This document shows positions 1 to 7,883 of a DNA stretch of 64,000 nucleotides, piece after piece; position 1 is the stretch's first letter; the number at the start of each line of letters is the position of its first letter. Position numbers and translations under genes: made by a program. The notes under the pieces are model-generated. The model ran no database searches. It worked only from the letters and a program-made list of their open reading frames with translations, and was not told the origin of the DNA. The stretch is from NCBI RefSeq assembly GCF_027359395.1, contig NZ_CP114778.1:1798001-1862000 (forward strand), given 5' to 3'. This stretch comes from Prochlorococcus marinus str. MIT 1013 (GTDB taxonomy: Bacteria > Cyanobacteriota > Cyanobacteriia > PCC-6307 > Cyanobiaceae).

Positions 1-642
1 ATGAACAGAAGCTTTTGTTAGCTCAGAGATTATAGGTTTTGCTCTTATAAGTTCTGATTTAGATAACAAGACAAGCTCATCGAGATTAGCTTGAGTTCTG
101 TCAAATTGTTGAATAGATTCTGATACCTTATTTACTATTGCTTGTTTATCTGCTTCATCAATAATTCCATTTATACCCTCTGTTAAGCTAGAAATACTAA
201 TCATTTCTAAACCTTTAATCTTATCTCCACTACATAAAATTCTTTTATTTGGGCAATCTTTTTTGACTGTAATTAGTTCGTTCCTATTTAATGATTTACC
301 TAATGAGACTAGCGATAATTGAGCATCTCCACCAAGCATAGAGCTTGTAGTTATTTTGGCAATTACAGGTTTTGGTAAAATTAAATTATCGTTGTTTAAT
401 TTGATTTTAGTTTCAACAGTGTTTGGGGTGAAATTTATCTTTTGAACAGAGCCAACAATGATTCCTCGATAAGTAACTGGAGACATCTTGGCAAGACCAC
501 TTGCATCTTTGAAGCTTGCAGATATCTCCCATGTTTTTGAACCTAAACGAAAATCTCTTAACCAAAGCATTGCTCCTGAAAAGATAATTAATCCACCTAA
601 TAGTGAAAATCCAACAAACGCATCTCGTAAACTTCTACGCAT
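1..642 (-). CDS. MCE/MlaD-family substrate-binding protein, C-terminus beyond window
   Basis: Reading frame open from an ATG at 642 down to base 1 without a stop (214 codons), so the C-terminus is missing. The N-terminus MRRSLRDAFVGFSLLGG starts a single membrane anchor (about residues 8-28). It is followed by an MCE/MlaD-type domain with the typical stretch SPVTYRGIIVGSV (about residues 54-66). Proteins of this family are membrane-anchored, lipid-binding partners of an ABC transporter; in plants and cyanobacteria the relatives are TGD2-like. The partner ATPase gene lies immediately upstream on the same strand, with its stop 4 bases before this start, so the two are surely co-transcribed. The lipid transported cannot be deduced from sequence. 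Confidence 0.85.
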   Translation of the reverse strand, partial: MRRSLRDAFVGFSLLGGLIIFSGAMLWLRDFRLGSKTWEISASFKDASGLAKMSPVTYRGIIVGSVQKINFTPNTVETKIKLNNDNLILPKPVIAKITTSSMLGGDAQLSLVSLGKSLNRNELITVKKDCPNKRILCSGDKIKGLEMISISSLTEGINGIIDEADKQAIVNKVSESIQQFDRTQANLDELVLLSKSELIRAKPIISELTKASVH

Positions 643-646
643 AAAT

Positions 647-1432
647 TTATAAGTCCTCAGGTTGCATTGGTCCTTGAAGATTACCTGTGCGAAATTGTTT
701 TACATAGGAATTTTCACTTTGTTTAAATTGATCTATGGATCCATCCCATTGAAATTTCCCATCGTAAAGCAAAATAACTCTATTAGTTGTTCTTTCAATT
801 GTACTTGCAACGTGACTTACAACGATTGAACAGCCTTCCGCAGCATCAGTTGTTTTAATGATTAGATCTTCAATACGAGTGCAAGCTATTGGATCTAAAC
901 CAGCAGTTGGTTCGTCATATAGAAGAAGAGGAATAGAGTCTTTTCTTTTCTTGCAGTCACTAATTAATGCACGAGCAAAACTTACTCTTTTTTGCATCCC
1001 TCCACTAAGTTGATTCGGAAATTTATCTGCAACATCATACAAGCCTACTTTCTGTAAACAATTTATGACTTTTTTATTGATATTTTCTTCGGAAACAACT
1101 TTCTGCTTTTCAAGTAAAAAACCTACATTTTCCTTAACTGTTAATGATGCTAATAATGCTGGGTTTTGAAAAACTAATCTCACATCGGGAGGTTCGTTTT
1201 GATCAAGCCTTAAATAATTTTGCTCAATACCTGATATTTCAAGACTTCCTTTAGTAGGTAATAGCAAGCCAGCTATGAGGCGAAGTATTGTTGATTTCCC
1301 TGCCCCAGATGGACCAACAATTGCAAGTCTCTCTCCAGCACCTATGGCAAGATTGACTTCATTGAGAACTTTATTTGATCCCAGTTCAACACTGAGATCT
1401 TTCATCAACAATACTTGAGTGTTTTTTGGCAC
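647..1432 (-). CDS. ABC transporter ATP-binding protein, MlaF/TGD3-like
   Basis: A 261-aa ATPase with all ABC landmarks: Walker A GPSGAGKST at residues 40-48, Q-loop at VFQNP (about 88-92), signature LSGGMQKR at 142-149 and Walker B LLLYDEP at 169-175. The MCE-type substrate-binding gene follows with a 4-base gap, which points to a lipid (Mla/TGD-like) importer or phospholipid trafficking system rather than a nutrient transporter. The permease (MlaE/TGD1 type) is not in this window. The start ATG at 1432 lies close to the divergent gene at 1551, leaving about 118 bases for two promoters. The family call is firm; the substrate is inference. Confidence 0.88.
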   Translation of the reverse strand: MPKNTQVLLMKDLSVELGSNKVLNEVNLAIGAGERLAIVGPSGAGKSTILRLIAGLLLPTKGSLEISGIEQNYLRLDQNEPPDVRLVFQNPALLASLTVKENVGFLLEKQKVVSEENINKKVINCLQKVGLYDVADKFPNQLSGGMQKRVSFARALISDCKKRKDSIPLLLYDEPTAGLDPIACTRIEDLIIKTTDAAEGCSIVVSHVASTIERTTNRVILLYDGKFQWDGSIDQFKQSENSYVKQFRTGNLQGPMQPEDL

Positions 1433-1550
1433 ACTCTCTCCTAATGTCTGTTTACCTATCTCATTTTGTATGAGATAGGTAAATTGGGAAGTTTTATTAG
1501 AATTTATATGAATTAATTATTTAGGTCTCTTTGTTGAAATCTTCTCTAAC

Positions 1551-2957
1551 TTGAATCCATTGAACCAAAGAAGGAAAAGAAAATTAAGAAGATCTACTTT
1601 GCGTAAAAGCTATTTCGCTAGTTTGTCTTTTCATCTTTACTCGCGCTTTAAAAGAGCTATTAGATGGCTTTTGCCAGGGCTAGTAGTTAAAAGGTGGATG
1701 ATGACATCAGGCTTGGGATTATTAATCGCTTTGATTGGAGCGTCAATTTGGGCCGATCTACGTCCAATTTATTGGGTAGTTGAAATACTTTTTTGGTTTT
1801 TAGGATTCATAACTACTTTTATTCCTAGAAATATTTCTGGGCCAATAGTCTTTTTGATAGGGATATCTCTTTTGATTTGGGGTCAAGGAAGAAGTTTTGA
1901 ATCTATTAGGCAGGCCTTAGGTTCCAAAAAAGATACTTTTTTAGTTGATGCATTGAGAGCTAAACAAAAATTAAATAGAGGTCCAAACATTGTTGCTGTT
2001 GGAGGGGGCACAGGTTTATCGTCATTATTAAAAGGTTTAAAAAGATATAGCAGTCGAATAACTGCAATAGTTACTGTTGCAGATGATGGAGGAAGTAGTG
2101 GAGTGCTTAGAAGAGAGCTGGGAGTTCAGCCCCCAGGAGATATAAGAAATTGTTTAGCAGCTTTAGCAACAGAAGAGCCACTAATAAAAGGTCTTTTTCA
2201 GTATCGCTTCCCTTCAGGAAGTGGACTTGAGGGACATAGCTTTGGGAACCTTTTTCTATCCGCTTTAACTGCAATAACTGGAAGCTTAGAGACGGCAATC
2301 ACAGCATCAAGCAGGGTCCTAGCTGTTCAAGGTCAAGTTGTACCAGCAACTAATGTAGATGTCCGTTTATGGGCCGAACTTGAAAATGGTGATCGAATAG
2401 ATGGAGAATCAGCGATTGGGAAGGCTCGCCTACCAATAATCAGAATCGGTTGTTATCCTTCTCGCCCTCCAGCTTTGCCAAGAGCACTGGAAGCAATCAG
2501 AAATGCTGAAATTATTTTGATAGGGCCAGGAAGCCTATACACTTCAATTCTTCCAAACCTACTTGTTCCTGAAATAGTCGAAGCTATTGAGAGAAGCAAA
2601 GCTCCAAAGCTTTATATATGTAATCTGATGACTCAACCAGGTGAAACTGATGGACTTGACGTTACTGGTCATGTGAGGGCTATCGAAGCGCAATTGGCAT
2701 CTAGAGGAATTACTAGGAAAATATTTAGTTCAATACTTGCCCAAGGTGAATTAGAACCCTCCCCATTGGTTGATTACTACAAATCAAAAGGGGCTGAACC
2801 AGTGAAATGCAATAAATTTGATCTTTTATCTAGAGGCTATAAGGTTTATTTGGCTTCTCTTCAGGGCTCAAAGGCTACTCCAACTTTGAGGCATGATCCT
2901 AGGAGTCTCGCTTTAGCAATAATGAGATTTTATAGAAGATACAAAAAAGGGAAATAA
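1551..2957 (+). CDS. YvcK/CofD-like protein (gluconeogenesis factor family)
   Basis: A 468-aa protein with a basic N-terminal tail, two hydrophobic segments (about residues 52-70 and 74-112), then the YvcK-type nucleotide-binding domain beginning NIVAVGGGTGLSSLLKGL (about 146-163) with TVADDGGSSG and GDIRNCLAAL following. In Bacillus and mycobacteria YvcK binds UDP-GlcNAc and influences cell-wall/carbon metabolism; the membrane-anchored long form is common in cyanobacteria. The start used is TTG at 1551, because no ATG occurs in frame before the first membrane segment (the next Met is near residue 50). An alternative start at that Met would remove the basic tail but keep the domain. Domain assignment is strong; physiological role here is unknown. 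Confidence 0.85.
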   Translation: MNPLNQRRKRKLRRSTLRKSYFASLSFHLYSRFKRAIRWLLPGLVVKRWMMTSGLGLLIALIGASIWADLRPIYWVVEILFWFLGFITTFIPRNISGPIVFLIGISLLIWGQGRSFESIRQALGSKKDTFLVDALRAKQKLNRGPNIVAVGGGTGLSSLLKGLKRYSSRITAIVTVADDGGSSGVLRRELGVQPPGDIRNCLAALATEEPLIKGLFQYRFPSGSGLEGHSFGNLFLSALTAITGSLETAITASSRVLAVQGQVVPATNVDVRLWAELENGDRIDGESAIGKARLPIIRIGCYPSRPPALPRALEAIRNAEIILIGPGSLYTSILPNLLVPEIVEAIERSKAPKLYICNLMTQPGETDGLDVTGHVRAIEAQLASRGITRKIFSSILAQGELEPSPLVDYYKSKGAEPVKCNKFDLLSRGYKVYLASLQGSKATPTLRHDPRSLALAIMRFYRRYKKGK

Positions 2958-2958
2958 A

Positions 2959-3480
2959 TCAGTATGCATCTTGCATTTCATAAAAATCTGGCTGAACATA
3001 GTCCTTCCTAAGTGGCCATCCTTTCCAATCTTCAGGCATTAAAAGTCTTTTAGGATGAGGGTGGCCTGTGAAGTTGATACCATACATATCGAATGTTTCT
3101 CTTTCTTGCCAATCTGCTCCTCTGAAAAGACCGTATAAACTAGGAACAGTTAAGTCCCCATTTCGAGTTAGGAATACTTTTAATCTTACTTCGCGAGGTG
3201 AAAAATCTTTTTTAAATTCACTCATTTCTATTAAATTATAAAAACAAACAATATTTAAACCAGGACCTTCATCGTATCCACCCTGGCATTGAAGGTAATT
3301 AAACCCATCATTTTTTAACGCTTCAACTATTGATAAAAGATTGCTTGGCGTAATTTTTATTATTTCAACTCCTAAGTGATCATCTTGGAGAGGAATGTGG
3401 TCAAATCCATTTTTAGAAAGCCAAACGCTTATTGGACCTGAGATTTTTTCTTCTACTACAATTTCTGAATCGTTTGTCAT
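2959..3480 (-). CDS. ndhJ: NAD(P)H-quinone oxidoreductase subunit J
   Basis: A 173-aa NuoC/30-kDa-type subunit of cyanobacterial NDH-1, a thylakoid complex in cyclic electron flow and respiration. The C-terminal signature is visible: [18 protein letters not shown] followed by [18 protein letters not shown]. It is the last gene of ndhC-ndhK-ndhJ; ndhK ends 17 bases upstream. It meets yvcK tail to tail with only a 1-base gap between stop codons, so there is no room for a terminator between the convergent genes. Length is normal for picocyanobacteria. Confidence 0.95.
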   Translation of the reverse strand: MTNDSEIVVEEKISGPISVWLSKNGFDHIPLQDDHLGVEIIKITPSNLLSIVEALKNDGFNYLQCQGGYDEGPGLNIVCFYNLIEMSEFKKDFSPREVRLKVFLTRNGDLTVPSLYGLFRGADWQERETFDMYGINFTGHPHPKRLLMPEDWKGWPLRKDYVQPDFYEMQDAY

Positions 3481-3497
3481 TTTTTTATAAGAGATGC

Positions 3498-4256
3498 TTA
3501 ATTGCTTGAAAGTTCTTCAGATATTTTTTGAACCTCTTTTAATGATTGATCAAATTTTTCAGATAAGGAAGGATTTAATGCAATTAGTTGGGATTTTGCA
3601 TTTAGATATTGTCCATTAACTTTTGACTCTGCTCTCTTCATCCTATGAGGAATAGTTAAATAACGATGAGTTTGAGTGATCTTTGATCTTTCAGAGATAG
3701 ATTCGTTGGCAACTTTTTTTCTTAATTTGATCACAGCATCAAATATTGCTTCTGGTCTTGGAGGACAGCCAGGAAGGTAAAGATCAACTGGTATTAATTT
3801 GTCAACACCTCGAACTGCCGTAGTTGAATCTGCGCTGAACATGCCACCAGTAATAGTGCAAGCTCCCATAGCAATTACGTATTTCGGATCAGGCATTTGC
3901 TCATATAGTCTTACAAGGGCGGGTGCCATTTTCATAGTTACAGTACCTGCAACTATTAGTAGATCTGCTTGCCTAGGAGAACTTCTAGGTACTAATCCAA
4001 ATCTATCAAAATCAAATCGAGATCCAATTAAAGCCGCAAATTCAATAAAACAGCAAGCAGTTCCATAAAGAAGAGGCCAAAGACTGCTTAATCTCGCCCA
4101 GTTGTGAAGATCTTCAAGGCTAGTAAGGATTATGTTTTCGCTTAAATCATTTGTTACTGTTGGCGTTGCCACCGGGCCACAAGAAGCTTCTCTAAGGTTT
4201 CTTGCGGCTTCAGAAGAGGGAGATTTATTCAAATTGTTCAAAGGATTCAACTCCAT
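3498..4256 (-). CDS. ndhK: NAD(P)H-quinone oxidoreductase subunit K
   Basis: A 252-aa NuoB/PSST-type subunit that carries the N2 iron-sulfur cluster at the quinone-facing end of NDH-1. The cluster ligands are visible: GTACCFIE (adjacent cysteines), then [12 protein letters not shown] and [11 protein letters not shown] polar C-terminal extension of about 50 residues after the conserved core is typical of cyanobacterial NdhK. Its start overlaps the end of ndhC by 10 bases, supporting translational coupling in the ndhCKJ operon. Confidence 0.96.
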   Translation of the reverse strand: MELNPLNNLNKSPSSEAARNLREASCGPVATPTVTNDLSENIILTSLEDLHNWARLSSLWPLLYGTACCFIEFAALIGSRFDFDRFGLVPRSSPRQADLLIVAGTVTMKMAPALVRLYEQMPDPKYVIAMGACTITGGMFSADSTTAVRGVDKLIPVDLYLPGCPPRPEAIFDAVIKLRKKVANESISERSKITQTHRYLTIPHRMKRAESKVNGQYLNAKSQLIALNPSLSEKFDQSLKEVQKISEELSSN

Positions 4257-4609
4257 TCAAGGGCACCTTTTCTCCATGCATATGCTAATGCAACAACCAA
4301 TATTGTGATGAAAACAAGTGCTTCAATAAATGCTAATAACCCAAGTTTGTTAAATGCAACTGCCCATGGGTAAAGGAACACCGTTTCGACGTCAAATATA
4401 ACGAAAACAAGAGCAAACATGTAGTAACGAATATTAAATTGGATCCATGCTCCCCCAATTGGTTCCATGCCAGATTCATATGTAAGCTGTCTTTCTCCTG
4501 CTTTACTGCTAGGAGAAATTAGCTTATTTGTTGTGAGCGCAAGAATAGGAACTGCTCCAGAAATAAGAAGAAATCCTAAAAAATACTCATAACCCTGAAG
4601 GGTAAACAT
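4247..4609 (-). CDS. ndhC: NAD(P)H-quinone oxidoreductase subunit 3
   Basis: A 120-aa membrane subunit of NDH-1 (NuoA family). Three hydrophobic segments are visible (about residues 6-26, 64-84 and 89-111) together with the family motif [20 protein letters not shown] (residues about 44-63) and [15 protein letters not shown]. It is the first gene of the ndhCKJ operon; the 60-85 bases to the divergent rubredoxin gene must hold both promoters. Length is typical. Confidence 0.96.
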   Translation of the reverse strand: MFTLQGYEYFLGFLLISGAVPILALTTNKLISPSSKAGERQLTYESGMEPIGGAWIQFNIRYYMFALVFVIFDVETVFLYPWAVAFNKLGLLAFIEALVFITILVVALAYAWRKGALEWS

Positions 4610-4693
4610 GAATGAATTACTGATTTCAATATCAGTTTGACAGTCATTTTCTAGATTAGTGCCATAGAGTTGTTATGTGTGAAAGTGAAAACT

Positions 4694-5119
4694 GTGAGTA
4701 AAGACAACAAAACAGAAACAAATCCTTTGGAAGATTTCAATTCTGATGAAAAACAAAACCAAGTTATTTCATTTGCACCAAAAAACTCAACCGAGGAATT
4801 TGATCCAAAAGCAAATCGCTTCGAATGTATTAGCTGTGGTTTTATTTATGATCCTGATGAGGGTATAAAGAAGCTTAATATTGAGCCAGGAACTGCATTC
4901 TTAGATATAGATAGAGAGAAGTTCAGATGTCCAGTCTGTCGAGTAGGATTTGTTGGATACAAGGATATTGGACCTAAATCAAAGCCTAGTGGATTTGAAG
5001 AAAACCTTACATATGGCTTTGGATTTAATAAACTTCCTTCAGGCCAGAAAAACGTTCTTATTTTTGGAAGCCTGGCTTTAGCTGCTGCCTGTTTTCTCTC
5101 TCTTTATTCTTTGAAATGA
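4694..5119 (+). CDS. rubA: Membrane-anchored rubredoxin
   Basis: Small iron protein with two Cys-x2-Cys knuckles, CISCG and CPVC, forming a rubredoxin fold in the middle of the protein, and a C-terminal hydrophobic helix (LIFGSLALAAACFLSLY) anchoring it in the membrane. The cyanobacterial/plastid family (RubA/RBD1) is needed for photosystem assembly. Several in-frame GTG/TTG starts exist (4670, 4679, 4685, 4694); GTG 4694, giving MSKDNK, is chosen because the N-terminal extension is not conserved-looking. The stop overlaps the ATG of ycf48, the usual arrangement ahead of the psbE operon. Confidence 0.9.
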   Translation: MSKDNKTETNPLEDFNSDEKQNQVISFAPKNSTEEFDPKANRFECISCGFIYDPDEGIKKLNIEPGTAFLDIDREKFRCPVCRVGFVGYKDIGPKSKPSGFEENLTYGFGFNKLPSGQKNVLIFGSLALAAACFLSLYSLK

Positions 5120-6132
5120 AACGTCTGTTTTCAAATGTCATTAATTTGACCCTTGTCTTAATAGTAGGAGTAGCTCTTAGTGGTTGTACTGTTAGTAATG
5201 CATCCATTGGCTCATCAAGCCCTTGGACACAAGTCGACCTAGATACTGAGGCAAATCCTCTAGATGCTGACTTTGTTGATGACAAAAATGGGTTTTTAGT
5301 TGGCACCAATAGGTTAATTCTAGAGACAAATGATGGCGGAATTACCTGGAAAGAAAGAAATTTAGATATCCCAAGCGAAGGTAACTTTCGTCTAATAAGC
5401 GTTGATTTTAAAGGCCCAGAAGGTTGGATTGCAGGTCAACCAGGATTGATTCTTCACACAACTGATGGAGGGAAAAATTGGACTCGTCTCGATTTGGGAA
5501 ATAAGTTGCCTGGAGATCCATATTTGATAACAACAATTGATAATGATTCTGCTGAGTTGGCAACTACTGCTGGAGCAATTTATAAAACAACTGATGCTGG
5601 TGAGAATTGGGAAGCAATAGTTGTTGATACTTCAGGCTCTGGAGGCATAAGAGAATTAAGACGCACAAATAATGGTGGTTATATAAGTGTAAGTAGTCTT
5701 GGTAACTTCTTCTCAGTATTAAGTCCAGGTCAGGAGTCATGGAGCCCTCATCAAAGAGCAAGTAGTAAGAGAGTTCAGAGCGTTGGTGAGCAGCCAAATG
5801 GTGATCTATGGATGCTTTCTAGAGGAGCTGAAATCAGGTTTAATGCAGATTCGGATGATATCGACTCCTGGTCAAAACCCATAATCCCAATCGTCAACGG
5901 GTATAACTATCAAGATCTTGTTTGGGATCCATCTAAGTCGATTTGGGCAGCTGGAGGAAACGGAACTTTATTAGTGAGCAATGATGATGGAAAAACTTGG
6001 GAGAAAGACCCTGTTGGTGAATCTGTTCCTACTAATTTCATAAGAATTCTATTTGTGGACGATTCAAATAGTGTCAATCCTAAGGGATTTGTTTTTGGAG
6101 AAAGGGGAAATTTATTGCGTTGGAATGGTTGA
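5116..6132 (+). CDS. ycf48: Photosystem II assembly protein Ycf48 (HCF136)
   Basis: A 338-aa lipoprotein: hydrophobic signal followed by the lipobox LSGC (Cys near residue 23), so it is probably lipid-anchored on the lumenal face. The body is a beta-propeller with repeated turns such as ETNDGGITWKER, HTTDGGKNWTRL, KTTDAGENWEAI and SNDDGKTWEKD. Ycf48 helps insert D1 and stabilises early PSII reaction-centre intermediates including cytochrome b559. It starts within the rubA stop (ATGA overlap) and is followed by psbE after 108 bases. Confidence 0.95.
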   Translation: MKRLFSNVINLTLVLIVGVALSGCTVSNASIGSSSPWTQVDLDTEANPLDADFVDDKNGFLVGTNRLILETNDGGITWKERNLDIPSEGNFRLISVDFKGPEGWIAGQPGLILHTTDGGKNWTRLDLGNKLPGDPYLITTIDNDSAELATTAGAIYKTTDAGENWEAIVVDTSGSGGIRELRRTNNGGYISVSSLGNFFSVLSPGQESWSPHQRASSKRVQSVGEQPNGDLWMLSRGAEIRFNADSDDIDSWSKPIIPIVNGYNYQDLVWDPSKSIWAAGGNGTLLVSNDDGKTWEKDPVGESVPTNFIRILFVDDSNSVNPKGFVFGERGNLLRWNG

Positions 6133-6240
6133 AATCATCAAAAATTCTATGATTTCCATGACTCTGTGTAACCACCTTGCAACAGAGATCGTTTCTTTTG
6201 ATTTCGCTTGATAAGATCACTGAGCTGATTAAGTGAGGCT

Positions 6241-6489
6241 ATGGCTGCCGGCTCTACCGGGGAACGCCCGTTTTTTGAGATCATTACTAGTGTCCGCTAT
6301 TGGATTATCCATGCTGTGGCACTTCCTGCGATCTTCGTGGCAGGATTCCTATTTGTGTCTTCTGGGCTTGCCTACGACGCTTTTGGAACTCCTAGACCAG
6401 ATACGTATTTTCAGGCTGGAGAAAGCAAAGCTCCTGTTGTTGTTCAGCGCTTTGATTCCAAGGCTGAACTTGACACGCGTCTGAAATAA
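6241..6489 (+). CDS. psbE: Cytochrome b559 subunit alpha
   Basis: An 82-aa PSII protein. The N-terminus [21 protein letters not shown] and the single membrane helix with the heme-ligand His in [10 protein letters not shown] are clear, followed by the lumenal tail [10 protein letters not shown]. It contributes one of the two histidines that hold the b559 heme; the other should come from PsbF, whose gene is absent downstream. A ribosome binding site (GTGAGG) lies just before ATG 6241. First gene of a psbE-psbL-psbJ unit here. Confidence 0.97.
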
Positions 6490-6518
6490 CCAAATTTCAT
6501 CTGATTGCTTTTTTATCC

Positions 6519-6638
6519 ATGCAAGTCAATCCAAATCCAAATAAAGTTCCGGTTGAATTAAACCGAACAAGTCTTTATCTTGGACTCTTACTTGTTTTTG
6601 TAATGGGAATTCTTTTTTCCAGTTACTTCTTTAACTAA
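6519..6638 (+). CDS. psbL: Photosystem II reaction centre protein L
   Basis: A 39-aa single-helix protein of the PSII core beginning [20 protein letters not shown] and ending in SSYFFN, both diagnostic for PsbL. PsbL lies near the QA site and stabilises the dimer. It starts only 29 bases after the psbE stop, a distance too small to hold psbF, which in most cyanobacteria separates the two. psbJ follows after 11 bases. Confidence 0.95.
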
Positions 6639-6649
6639 ATCTCTTTATC

Positions 6650-6847
6650 ATGAGCAAATTAAAAGGACCTGATGGGCGAGCAGGAGATCGTCTGCCAAAT
6701 GGTATGCCTGCAGTCTCCTGGCAAAGACGGTGGACAGAGGGAGCACTTCCTTTATGGTTAGTGGCTACTGCAGGTGGAACAGCTGTTATTTTTGTTCTTG
6801 GTATTTTCTTTTATGGTTCATACACTGGTATTGGTAACGCTGGTTAG
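6650..6847 (+). CDS. psbJ: Photosystem II reaction centre protein J
   Basis: A 65-aa PSII small subunit with the extended N-terminus found in marine picocyanobacteria ([18 protein letters not shown]) and one C-terminal membrane helix ending in the family sequence [13 protein letters not shown]. Last gene of the psbE operon; a strong hairpin plus T-run follows at 6886-6922. Confidence 0.95.
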   Translation: MSKLKGPDGRAGDRLPNGMPAVSWQRRWTEGALPLWLVATAGGTAVIFVLGIFFYGSYTGIGNAG

Positions 6848-6885
6848 TTTTAACTAGAAAAATACTATTTATTTGAAATAACTTT

Positions 6886-6922
6886 AAAACCAACTGGCAT
6901 TAAATGTCGGTTGGTTTTTTTT
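6886..6922 (+). terminator. Terminator after psbEL J operon
   Basis: AAAACCAAC ... GTTGGTTTT inverted repeat followed by a run of eight T on the plus strand. It ends the psbJ transcript. The poly-A side also faces the converging mtnP gene (stop at 6921), so it may act in both directions. Confidence 0.8.
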
Positions 6923-7883
6923 AAAGCCAATATTTATCTGTAAATAATTTGATCTTGTTTTTAGTTGTATTTGGTACATGCTCTTTTGGAGTGACTAGCG
7001 CATTTTTTAATGCATTATGAAAAGAGCTTGAAGGCCTTAATGATGAGATTCTTTTGGCGGCAGCAGATATTATTAATTTTGCAAAATTTGCATTTTCCTG
7101 AAGATTCTCAATGACCATCTCGACAGATACATTTTCGCAATTTTGATTCCAGCAATCATAATCAGTAACCATGGAAAGGCTTGAATAAGCGATTTCGGCT
7201 TCTTTTGCTAATCTGGCTTCCGTATGGTTTGTCATGCCTATGACTGAGCATCCCCAATCTCTATATAATTTTGATTCTGCTTTTGTTGAAAATGCTGGCC
7301 CTTCCATAGCAAGATATGTTCCTCCAATATGCATGCTTTTTTCTTTGGTTAAAAGTTTTTCTATTTCTTGCGACAGTATTTGAGAAAGAATTTCGCAAAA
7401 TGGATTTGCCATGCTTATGTGAGCTACAACTCCATTGTTGAAAAAGGTCAATGGCCTTTGATGAGTTCGATCAATAAATTGATCAGGTATAACAATGTCG
7501 CAAGGTTTGATATTTTCTTTTAATGAACCCACAGCTGATGCTGATATCAACCATCTAACATTTAGATAACGCATAGCCCAGATATTTGCTTTATATGGAA
7601 TTTCACTTGGATTTAAGGTATGTTTCTCTCCATGGCGAGCTAGAAAAACAATCTCTATTCCAAATAGATTGCCTATTAGTAATTTATTAGAAGGCTTTCC
7701 ATAGGGAGTGTCTAAGCTTAATTCGACTATGTTTTTAAGATTTTCTATCTTATATAGTCCGCTTCCGCCAATAATTCCTAATCTAGCTTCTTTGAAATCA
7801 TAGGTATCTGATTGTGTTCCAGAAATATTCAAAAAATCATGTTCAGTGATCATCTCGTTCTTGCTGGTGGTGGTCATACTCAT
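6921..7883 (-). CDS. mtnP: S-methyl-5'-thioadenosine phosphorylase
   Basis: A 320-aa member of the PNP/MTAP family. Visible motifs are LGIIGGSGLY near the N-terminus, ARHGEKHTLNPSEIPYKANIWAM split into the phosphate-binding ARHG and the purine-site residues, and EGPAFSTKAES and GMTNHTEARLA, typical of MTAP. It cleaves the methylthioadenosine formed from SAM, feeding salvage of adenine and methylthioribose-1-phosphate. The start at 7883 (or the Met at 7853) lies inside the 5' end of the divergent SelD-fusion gene, so the two coding regions overlap head to head. About 35 residues precede the core; the true start could be the inner Met. Confidence 0.9.
   Translation of the reverse strand: MSMTTTSKNEMITEHDFLNISGTQSDTYDFKEARLGIIGGSGLYKIENLKNIVELSLDTPYGKPSNKLLIGNLFGIEIVFLARHGEKHTLNPSEIPYKANIWAMRYLNVRWLISASAVGSLKENIKPCDIVIPDQFIDRTHQRPLTFFNNGVVAHISMANPFCEILSQILSQEIEKLLTKEKSMHIGGTYLAMEGPAFSTKAESKLYRDWGCSVIGMTNHTEARLAKEAEIAYSSLSMVTDYDCWNQNCENVSVEMVIENLQENANFAKLIISAAAKRISSLRPSSSFHNALKNALVTPKEHVPNTTKNKIKLFTDKYWL

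Noticed and set aside
2107-2298. 63-codon minus frame within the YvcK-like gene
   Set aside because: Antisense shadow of a well-conserved coding region.
6233-6484. 83-codon frame overlapping psbE in another phase
   Set aside because: psbE is unmistakable; the alternative frame is leucine-rich out-of-phase translation.
6490-6518. Reading the 29-base psbE-psbL gap as a degraded psbF end (AATTTCATCTGA could read NFI-stop)
   Set aside because: Three codons are not evidence; the match could be chance.
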